Shown: positions 8,027-14,354 of the stretch, in pieces
How the letters are laid out: every line of letters starts with the position of its first letter
Numbering within the stretch: the first letter of the stretch is position 1
NCBI GenBank assembly: GCA_902482035.1
Contig: CABSYW010000007.1
Span: 1 to 64,000 of the forward strand
Direction: 5' to 3'
Source: an uncultured Collinsella sp.
GTDB taxonomy: Bacteria; Actinomycetota; Coriobacteriia; Coriobacteriales; Coriobacteriaceae
Length of the DNA: 64,000 nt
The notes under the pieces: generated by a model
Told to the model about the DNA's origin: nothing
Databases searched by the model: none
What the model saw: only the letters and a program-made list of their open reading frames with translations
Made by a program: the position numbers and the translations under genes

Positions 8027-9160
8027 ATGCAGCATTCGAATCATCGCACCGCAGCGCTCATTGCGTCGAAGCCGGCTCGTATCATCACGAGCGCCGCGCT
8101 CGCCGTTGCGCTGACGGCCACGCCGATGCTCTCCCCCGTTGCGGCGTATGCCGCCTCGCAGGCAACGCAGGACCAGCTTTCCGCAGCCCAGCAGAAGATC
8201 GAAGCCGCCACGAGCGCCTACAACGACGCCCGCACCAAACTCGATGACCTGCAAAAGCAGATTGACTCCAATGAGGCAAGCATCGAGGAAATCGAGGCTA
8301 AGCTTCCCGAGCAGCAGGCCAAGGCAAGCTCCGCCATGCGCGATCTGTACAAGTATCAGAAGGGCACCAATCCCATCGTGAGCTTCCTGGTCAACGCGCA
8401 GAGCCTGGGTGAGTTCATCACGACCTGCAAATACACCAACCAGATCACGAGCTCGAGCGTCGACGAGATCGAACAGCTCAATAACATGCAAACCGAACTC
8501 GAGCAGAACAAGGCTGAGCTCCAGCAGGCCAAGTCTCAGCTTGAGGCAGAGCAGAAAAACGCCGAGGATGCGTTGGCTCAGGCCCAGCAGCTCCGCAGCG
8601 AGGCACAGGCAAAAGCCGAGCAGGAAAATGCCGCCGAGCTTGCCAAGCTTGAGGCCGATAAGGCCGCTGCCGCCGAGAAGCTCTCGGGCGAGGGCGTAAG
8701 CGGCAGCAATTCCAGCAGCCAGGCCACCAACACCAACACCACCATCGACACCACGGTGAACAACGCCAATACCGGTAGCTCCGATTACGATTCGTTCATT
8801 AATGAGTGGACGAGCCGCATCGACAATTATCTCGCCGGCTCCCCCATGGCAGGCCAGGGCTATAACTTTGCCGTCGCCGCTTGGAATACCGGTGTCGACC
8901 CCCGTTGGTCCCCCGCCATCGCCTGCATCGAGAGCACCAAGGGTGCTTATTGCGCCAATTCTTACAACGCCTGGGGCTGGAGTGCACGTGGCGGCGGCTG
9001 GCGCAGCTTTGGCAGCTGGAGCGAGGGCATCTCCGCTCACGTTGCCTATCTGGGCGCCAACTACGGCTCCACCCTTACCCCAGCAGCGGCCAAAAAGTAC
9101 TGCCCGCCCACGTGGCAGGACTGGTACAACAAAGTCGCCGCTCAGATGAACCGCATCTAA
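8027..9160 (+). CDS. Secreted coiled-coil protein with lysozyme-like C-terminal domain
   Basis: This 377-residue protein opens with an export signal (basic start, hydrophobic segment, cleavage probably near AYAA at about residue 42). A long coiled coil of Q/E/A-rich heptads runs to about residue 220, followed by a Ser/Asn/Thr linker. The C-terminal domain of about 115 residues (ACIESTKGAYCANSYNAWGWSARGGGWRSFGSW) has the look of a lysozyme or glucosaminidase fold. Such architecture belongs to peptidoglycan hydrolases of cell separation (PcsB/CwlO-like N-terminus). AGAGG precedes ATG 8027; a TTG 15 bases earlier is less likely. The enzymatic activity is an inference. Confidence 0.75.
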   Translation: MQHSNHRTAALIASKPARIITSAALAVALTATPMLSPVAAYAASQATQDQLSAAQQKIEAATSAYNDARTKLDDLQKQIDSNEASIEEIEAKLPEQQAKASSAMRDLYKYQKGTNPIVSFLVNAQSLGEFITTCKYTNQITSSSVDEIEQLNNMQTELEQNKAELQQAKSQLEAEQKNAEDALAQAQQLRSEAQAKAEQENAAELAKLEADKAAAAEKLSGEGVSGSNSSSQATNTNTTIDTTVNNANTGSSDYDSFINEWTSRIDNYLAGSPMAGQGYNFAVAAWNTGVDPRWSPAIACIESTKGAYCANSYNAWGWSARGGGWRSFGSWSEGISAHVAYLGANYGSTLTPAAAKKYCPPTWQDWYNKVAAQMNRI

Positions 9161-9170
9161 GTGCAACTGC

Positions 9171-9200
9171 AAAGGGCCCCAATGGGGCCCTTTTCTTTTA
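9171..9200. terminator. Bidirectional terminator
   Basis: AAAGGGCCCC, loop AAT, GGGGCCCTTTTC. It lies between the converging secreted-protein and kinase genes and overlaps the kinase stop region. Confidence 0.8.
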
Positions 9201-10577
9201 GGTAGCGGAGGTATCGACGACGCCGGTCGCATTGGCAACCGCGACTATGACGATCATGCATAGGAGCAGCACACCCAATGCCTTGAGCCAGAGTTTCGCG
9301 AGCTTCTTGCCGCGATAGCTGTCGAGCAGTGCGAATCGCCGACGAAGACGGCGCTTATCGAGCAGCGCAAAATGCATAAGCACTATAAGGCCATCGACAA
9401 AGAAAAAATACTCGATTATGAGAAGCCACGTCGGGTAGCTTTGGTTTGCTCCCGTGGGGTGAAAGACGGCAAAGTGACTTCCGGCAAAGAACACAAGCAG
9501 CGAGAAGAAGACGAGCGTATTCCAAATGCGCCCCAGAGACTCCGGAACGCGAGAGAGCAGACCGCATGCAGTGGAGGCGGCAGGCCTAGGAAGCCCTGTG
9601 GGGTTCTGGAGCCCTTGGGGCGTCAACACCGTCTCCGAGGCCGGAGCACGGACAAGCACAGGCGCAGGAGGCCGCACGGGGCGACTTAGATCGTATGCCG
9701 CGCGCGTCGCCCGTCCCAACGCTTCCGCGCTCGCAAAACGCTTGGCCGGGTCGAGCGCCATCGACATGCAGACGGCATCGGCAAGTGGAGTGGGAATGCC
9801 GCATGCCTCACATTGCTCGCGCATGTCGAGCCCTGGTTTAGGGTCGACTCCCGTCAAGCAAAAGAACAACAGGGCCCCGAGTGCGTAGACATCGCTGCGC
9901 ACACTCGTCTGCCCAAACCCATACTGCTCGGGCGGCGCATAGGGTCGCGTGCCAAACTTGACGGTGTCGGCATCGGCGCCATCGCGCCATACGCGCGCGA
10001 TCCCCAGGTCGATAATCACCAGCGATGAAAATGTCAGGCCGTCATCAGGCGTATAGTTGGCACCTGTCACGATGATATTCGACGGCTTGAGGTCGCGATG
10101 GATCACCGGCGCCGACGTCTCCCCCACCATTGCAAAACCGGCATGGAGCTCGCCCACGGCATCGCATAGGGCAGGATACAATTCACGCGCATAATCGGGG
10201 GTGGCTCCCAGACGGTCCACCAGCGCCCCGAGTGTCTCCCCTTCGATGTATTCCATAACCACGTTGAGCTCGTCGCCCACACGACGACAATCGACGATTC
10301 TGGGCAGGTGCTCAAAACGCCTGCCTGCCCGCTGAGCGGCAAACAGACGCTCGTATGCCCCGCCGATTTGAGCCGAAGCATCGATGCGTTTACGAACAAA
10401 GGGACCGAGCGAACCACCGCCGGTTCCTTCAAAGTACACGAGCTCGGTTGTTTCAACGGACGAGCGCTTAAGTACACGCTCCACGCGATAGCTGTCGTCG
10501 CGATCGAGCGACGCAAGGTGCTCGGCAAGCGCTGCGGTCAGCTCGTCATCGGAATATGTTGGGCTCTGAGTATCCAT
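9198..10577 (-). CDS. Membrane Ser/Thr protein kinase (eukaryotic type)
   Basis: The kinase domain fills the first 300 residues or so. It has the ATP-binding lysine in FVRKRID, catalytic loop HRDLKPSN, metal-binding DLG in place of DFG (IIDLGIARV), and activation segment end APPEQYGFGQTSVRSDVYALG. The C-terminal 130 residues hold three hydrophobic membrane segments and basic loops, so the kinase sits at the membrane with a cytosolic catalytic domain. There is no PASTA or other extracellular sensor domain, unlike PknB. The start is uncertain: ATG 10577 gives 459 residues, and in-frame ATG or GTG codons up to 10607 are possible. It follows an XRE-type gene by about 100 bases and is probably co-transcribed with it. 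Confidence 0.85.
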   Translation of the reverse strand: MDTQSPTYSDDELTAALAEHLASLDRDDSYRVERVLKRSSVETTELVYFEGTGGGSLGPFVRKRIDASAQIGGAYERLFAAQRAGRRFEHLPRIVDCRRVGDELNVVMEYIEGETLGALVDRLGATPDYARELYPALCDAVGELHAGFAMVGETSAPVIHRDLKPSNIIVTGANYTPDDGLTFSSLVIIDLGIARVWRDGADADTVKFGTRPYAPPEQYGFGQTSVRSDVYALGALLFFCLTGVDPKPGLDMREQCEACGIPTPLADAVCMSMALDPAKRFASAEALGRATRAAYDLSRPVRPPAPVLVRAPASETVLTPQGLQNPTGLPRPAASTACGLLSRVPESLGRIWNTLVFFSLLVFFAGSHFAVFHPTGANQSYPTWLLIIEYFFFVDGLIVLMHFALLDKRRLRRRFALLDSYRGKKLAKLWLKALGVLLLCMIVIVAVANATGVVDTSAT

Positions 10578-10675
10578 AGCCTCCATCATAGCGCAGGGCG
10601 CAGACACCCCATGGCATCTGCGCCCCGTTCGTTTGCATCGTTGTTCGGCAGCTCCGCCGGCTCAGATATCAGCCG

Positions 10676-11098
10676 CTAACTCACCGTCTCCTCGCCAAAG
10701 CGATACAGCTCCTCGTTGACCTTTTGGAGGCTGCACCCGCGATCGATGCAAAAAATGATAATCGCATCGCGGCGGTCCTTGCAGTTAAGGACGCTTACCC
10801 CGGCAGCCGTCAGCGCACGGTTGGTTTCTTTGAGCGTCAGCGCCATCGCAAAGGCAATCTGCAGCACCTTATTGCGGCTCGGATGCCGCGCACCGGTAAA
10901 GATCTGATAGCCAAAGGTCTCATTGAGATCGGCCATACGAACCACGCGCGAGCGCTCCAAGCCCTTTTCCTGCAGTAGCTGCTTCAGGTAGTTCGAAAGC
11001 GACGGGGCGGCAAAGTCGTGTTCTTTGATATAGCCATCGATGTTTGGCGCGTCGAGAAGCTCATTGAGCAACTCGTCAGTCAGCTTTTTATCGGGCAT
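10676..11098 (-). CDS. XRE-like helix-turn-helix protein, partner of kinase
   Basis: This 140-residue protein has a central helix-turn-helix-like segment (residues about 35-90: LKQLLQEKGLERSRVVRMADLNETFGYQIFTGARHPSRNKVLQIAFAM) of the XRE type. The C-terminal region is cysteine-containing (NCKDRRDAIIIFCIDRGCSLQKVNEELYRFGEE). GGAGGTGAGG precedes ATG 11098. It is directly upstream of the Ser/Thr kinase gene on the same strand. A phosphorylation target of that kinase is a reasonable guess; no DNA target is known. Confidence 0.75.
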   Translation of the reverse strand: MPDKKLTDELLNELLDAPNIDGYIKEHDFAAPSLSNYLKQLLQEKGLERSRVVRMADLNETFGYQIFTGARHPSRNKVLQIAFAMALTLKETNRALTAAGVSVLNCKDRRDAIIIFCIDRGCSLQKVNEELYRFGEETVS

Positions 11099-11130
11099 AC
11101 GACCTCACCTCCCCCTGTGCATGCAACATG

Positions 11131-11574
11131 CTAGAAACCGCTCACATCCGAGCGCTCCCAACTGACGACCTGATCGGGAGACACCGTACCCAGCGCCTCG
11201 AACTTCCAGGAGCCGCCCGCCTTCAGATGATTGGTGTTTGCAAGAGCCGTTCCAACCTGGTTGCCATCGGCATCGTACAGAACATATTCAATCTGAATGT
11301 AGCTCTTTTCCTTGTCCGTGTTATTGGTCAGCGTGCCCGTGATCTTATAGGTAAACTGATTGGAAGTGTCTTCAGCCTCGTCAGCAATGGTATACGGTTC
11401 TTGCGGTTCTTTTCGCTCCTCAGCCTGCTGTGTCGTCTCGGCAGGTTTTGCCGAATCGCTCGCAGACGAATCGGTTGAGTTGTCGCCCATAGAGCCCACG
11501 GCACCGACAATAACCAGCACCACGATGATGCCTAGGACAATCTTGCCGATCGGCTTCTTTCCCTCTTTTGCCAT
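11131..11574 (-). CDS. Membrane-anchored FxLYD-type protein
   Basis: This 147-residue protein has a basic N-terminus, one membrane segment (IGKIVLGIIVVLVIVGAVG, residues about 9-27), an acidic, Ser/Glu-rich linker, and a C-terminal beta domain (residues 70-147: ITGTLTNNTDKEKSYIQIEYVLYDADGNQVGTA) with the FxLYD pattern of extracellular immunoglobulin-like domains. It probably displays this domain outside the membrane. GAAGGA precedes ATG 11574. It lies 32 bases upstream of the XRE gene on the same strand and may head the same transcript. Its ligand is unknown. Confidence 0.7.
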   Translation of the reverse strand: MAKEGKKPIGKIVLGIIVVLVIVGAVGSMGDNSTDSSASDSAKPAETTQQAEERKEPQEPYTIADEAEDTSNQFTYKITGTLTNNTDKEKSYIQIEYVLYDADGNQVGTALANTNHLKAGGSWKFEALGTVSPDQVVSWERSDVSGF

Positions 11575-11738
11575 TATTCATCCTTCCTACGATCCGGCTA
11601 CCGTGCCGGCACACAGCACATCGTAGGAAGGATTAAACTTGAATTCATTAGCTGAGAGCTAAGGCTGCGGTAAACGGCCAATGCAGTTATCCAAACGCCG
11701 AGCAAACGCACTTTGCGCGACCGTCTGCCGGCAGCGCA

Positions 11739-12062
11739 TCAACCCACCGTGACGGATTCCCCGGTAAAGGCACTGACCATCAACAGGACAAAGAACACCA
11801 GGTAGCTGACACTCAGCGGGTACGCAATGACCAGGAATACAACCCAGCCGACATTGGTTTTACCGCCGGCACAGCGTTGCTCGCGATTGCGGCAGAGCCA
11901 AATCGTCACGCCGATGGCAGTGATAAACAGTACGAGTGCCGCCGCAGCCAGCCCAGCAAGCGCAAACATCACGCCAATGCTCACAGCAATAACCGGAAGC
12001 AACAACAAGCCGCATCCACACCCACCGGGACTATAAACGGCAGACTGTCGGCGTCGCCTCAT
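11739..12062 (-). CDS. Small membrane protein of unknown function
   Basis: This protein of about 107 residues has a short arginine-rich start (MRRRRQSAVYSPGGCGCG) and three hydrophobic segments, with a basic cysteine-containing loop (CRNREQRCAGGK) between the second and third. I do not recognise a family. Start ATG 12062 has GGGGTGG upstream; a GTG at 12092 is an alternative. It stands alone between the FxLYD gene and the toxin-antitoxin pair on the same strand. Confidence 0.55.
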   Translation of the reverse strand: MRRRRQSAVYSPGGCGCGLLLLPVIAVSIGVMFALAGLAAAALVLFITAIGVTIWLCRNREQRCAGGKTNVGWVVFLVIAYPLSVSYLVFFVLLMVSAFTGESVTVG

Positions 12063-12109
12063 CGCCGCGCCACCCCCATCATCTTTGAGCACTACAGTGC
12101 GATAGCCTG

Positions 12110-12433
12110 CTAAACAGGAACGATCTTGTCGAGTTCCGGTTCGATCCGCCTTTTCTCGGCCTCAAGGTCAAACGCCACCTGAGCGCGCAGCCAATAACCA
12201 TCCGTCAGGCCAAAATAACGGCAAAGACGGAGGTCGGTGTCGGCCGTCACGCGACGTTTTCCCAAGACAATCTGCCCGATACGCTGAGCCGGAATCCCAG
12301 TCTCTTTCGCAAGGCGATATTGAGAAATGCCCATGGGAACAAGAAACTCCTCTTTGAGAAGCTCACCGGGAGTCACCGGCGACAGCAAATCGGCCGAAGT
12401 CTCATCACTTGTGATAATCGACGATTTCGACAT
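12110..12433 (-). CDS. higA: HigA-type antitoxin, XRE family
   Basis: This 107-residue protein has a HigA-style helix-turn-helix: LLSPVTPGELLKEEFLVPMGISQYRLAKETGIPAQRIGQIVLGKRRVTADTDLRLCRYFGLTDGYWLRAQ. The GxSxxxLAxxxGIPxxRIxxIxxGKRxVTADTAL signature is typical. It neutralises the HigB toxin and represses the operon. Start ATG 12433 overlaps the toxin gene by 29 bases, the usual toxin-first order of higBA systems. Longer in-frame starts lie inside the toxin gene and are unlikely. Confidence 0.9.
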   Translation of the reverse strand: MSKSSIITSDETSADLLSPVTPGELLKEEFLVPMGISQYRLAKETGIPAQRIGQIVLGKRRVTADTDLRLCRYFGLTDGYWLRAQVAFDLEAEKRRIEPELDKIVPV

Positions 12434-12686
12434 TCCAAGCCATCTCCTGTCTCCACTCAAAACAGACCCGATAGCGCTCGTTAACACGGATGCTATATTG
12501 ACCGGCACGATCGCCCTTCAAAGCTTCCAGGCGGTTGCCCGGTGGAACGCGAAGATCATCAAGCGAAGCACAAACCTGCAGTTGGCGAATCTTCCTCAAC
12601 GCAACACGCTCAAAGGGCACGAACCTCCTGACCCGCACACCCATGGCAAAGCGTTCGGTATCCTCATCTTTATACGATGCAATCAT
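12405..12686 (-). CDS. higB: HigB-type toxin (RelE superfamily ribonuclease)
   Basis: This 93-residue protein carries the plasmid-maintenance killer pattern: RKIRQLQVCASLDDLRVPPGNRLEALKGDRAGQYSIRVNERYRVCFEW. HigB toxins bind the ribosome and cut mRNA. Gene order toxin then antitoxin with overlap, and a palindrome just upstream of the start, complete the module. Intact length and motifs suggest it is functional. Confidence 0.9.
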   Translation of the reverse strand: MIASYKDEDTERFAMGVRVRRFVPFERVALRKIRQLQVCASLDDLRVPPGNRLEALKGDRAGQYSIRVNERYRVCFEWRQEMAWNVEIVDYHK

Positions 12687-12697
12687 AGTATCGCCTT

Positions 12698-12743
12698 ACG
12701 TTAGTAACGTCAAACGTTTCTATAGACTTAGATCTCTATTATA
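12698..12743 (-). promoter_or_regulatory. higBA promoter region with palindromic operator
   Basis: ACGTTAGTAACGT (12698-12710) is a perfect 6-1-6 palindrome 12 bases before the higB start. A consensus -10 TATAAT lies on the minus strand (12738-12743). The pair suggests autoregulation by HigA. No good -35 was seen. Confidence 0.5.
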
Positions 12744-12788
12744 TCGTACGTTTGTTCGTGTTTTCTAGAACAAATAGTCCTTCACGCC

Positions 12789-13976
12789 TTAGTCAAGCGA
12801 AAGTAATCGTTTGTAGACATCGAGGCCTTTGAGTAGGATTTCCTCGTCAAAGAGCATGCTATCGGTATGCAGGGCGCTTGTTGCATAGGCGGGGCAGCCA
12901 TCCGAATCACTCGGGTTGTCTTGGTCCTCTGGCACGCCCGTGCCTAGCAAGAAGAACACGCCCGGCAGATGGCGCTGATAGAACGCGAAATCCTCGGCGA
13001 TTAGCAGCGGCTCGTCTACGAGCTGCAATTCGGGCAGAGCGGGCGCGATTCGGGCAAACAACTCAGGATCGTTATCGACCGGTGGATAGCCCTCGGCAAA
13101 GTCGAGATCATACGTGCAGCCCGTTGCGGCACAGGCATCGTCCAGCACGCGGCGCACGCCTTCGCGCGCCCGGTCGAACATGTCGTCCGTAAACACACGC
13201 AGGCTTCCGGCCACATGGGCCTCCCCCGCCACCGCGTTGCAAACGGTGCCGGCCTGCAGCAGACCAAACTTACCGATACAGGGCTCGTCGGTGCCCAGCT
13301 CGTCCATCAGTTCGCGCTCGGCAACCAAGAACTTGGCAGCCGCCAGCGCCGCATCGTGCGACTCCTCGACCGGAACGCCATAGGTCTTAGCGATATGGAT
13401 GCTCGTCCCGTGAATATGAATGTGTGTCTCACTCGAACGCGCCAGCAGCGGACCGGAACAACTCGCCAACGTGCCGGCAGGCAGATCGGGCCACACATGG
13501 AAGCCAAAAATGCGGTCGGCCCCATAGCGCTCGAACACACCGCTCTCGCATACCGTCTTGGCACCACCGGTCGTTTCCTCGGCCGGCTGGAACACAAAGA
13601 GAACGTTGCGCCTAATGGCGCCCGGCTGCTCGCGAATCATACGGTCGACATACGTCGCGGCGGCAAGTGCCATGGCCATGTGTCCGTCATGTCCGCAAGC
13701 GTGCATCTTGCCGGGATGGATCGAGGCAAAGGCCGCTCCCGTCGCCTCCGCGATGGGCAGCGCATCCATATCGGCGCGAATCGCCGTGGCACGCGCGGCA
13801 CCAACGCCAGCGTCGAAGAAAGCGCAGACGCAGCTGGGACACGGATGGGTCACCTCGCAAGCGAGCGGCGCCAACACGCCCTCGATATAGGCAATAGTCT
13901 GCGGAAGATCGAAATCGAGCTCCGGAATGCGATGGAGATCGCGGCGATAGCGACGGAGTTCTTGGAGCTCGGTCAT
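12789..13976 (-). CDS. M20-family amidohydrolase, possible N-acetyl-diaminopimelate deacetylase
   Basis: This 395-residue protein of the M20D amidohydrolase type has RRDLHRIPELDFDLPQT at the start, RADMDALPIAE, the metal ligands in HACGHDGHMAM, the FQPAEETTGGAK stretch and IAEDFAFYQ near the end. Members remove acyl groups from amino acids. Here it stands divergent to the lysine-riboswitch operon, which encodes an acetyltransferase DapH; that pathway needs a deacetylase of this family, so the role is a good candidate. Indole-acetyl or hippurate-type hydrolases look alike. AAGGGA precedes ATG 13976; the longer frame has no ribosome site. Confidence 0.8.
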   Translation of the reverse strand: MTELQELRRYRRDLHRIPELDFDLPQTIAYIEGVLAPLACEVTHPCPSCVCAFFDAGVGAARATAIRADMDALPIAEATGAAFASIHPGKMHACGHDGHMAMALAAATYVDRMIREQPGAIRRNVLFVFQPAEETTGGAKTVCESGVFERYGADRIFGFHVWPDLPAGTLASCSGPLLARSSETHIHIHGTSIHIAKTYGVPVEESHDAALAAAKFLVAERELMDELGTDEPCIGKFGLLQAGTVCNAVAGEAHVAGSLRVFTDDMFDRAREGVRRVLDDACAATGCTYDLDFAEGYPPVDNDPELFARIAPALPELQLVDEPLLIAEDFAFYQRHLPGVFFLLGTGVPEDQDNPSDSDGCPAYATSALHTDSMLFDEEILLKGLDVYKRLLSLD

Positions 13977-14126
13977 AGAGAATCCCTTCGTGAGGCACAT
14001 CTGTTGCAACTTATTGTGATACAGGATTGTGGCACACATGTTTCCAGCATATTGCTGCATTTTTTAAACGTTATATACGAATACTCTTGTTTGGTAAAGT
14101 GCAACGTGATAGGGTCTTTACCACTT

Positions 14127-14284
14127 GATAGAGGCGCGGGCACGAAGAGCCGCGGGCGAGCCGGCAGGCTTTGACCCCGTGGGGAGGCGAAACCCGCCGA
14201 ACTGGGTTTTTCGGGCACGAACAACCTGGTGGGCCTGTGGGAAACACCCACAGGACTGTCTGCAGCAATGCGGAAGCGCTATCC
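14127..14284 (+). promoter_or_regulatory. Lysine riboswitch (L box)
   Basis: The hallmark blocks occur in order: GATAGAGG (P1 and start of P2), GGGGAGGCGAAACCCGCCGAA in the core region, CTGGTGGGCCTGTGG, ACTGTCTGCAG and GCGGAAGCGCTATCC closing P1. It lies 71 bases before the lysA start, as expected for an L box ahead of lysine-synthesis genes. No U-run terminator follows. Confidence 0.92.
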
Positions 14285-14340
14285 GGACATTGGGTCCACG
14301 CTATGCGGATTCGATGCGCAGATGGCGCCGTCTGGATAGC
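14279..14340 (+). promoter_or_regulatory. Possible expression platform of the lysine riboswitch
   Basis: GCTATCCGGAC (14279-14289, the 3' side of P1) can pair with GTCTGGATAGC (14330-14340), 11 bp with one G-U. This alternative helix competes with P1 and abuts the GAGG that may serve as the ribosome site. Translation control is therefore more likely than termination. The switching direction cannot be told by eye. Confidence 0.5.
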
Positions 14341-14354
14341 GAGGTTTACGGGAC

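Noticed and set aside
7955..9238. 427-codon minus-strand frame opposite the secreted coiled-coil protein
   Set aside because: It is a low-complexity Gly/Leu shadow with no ribosome site; the plus-strand gene has a signal peptide and domain structure.
11131..11574. Lipoprotein call for the FxLYD protein
   Set aside because: No lipobox cysteine follows the hydrophobic segment, so a plain membrane anchor is the better reading.
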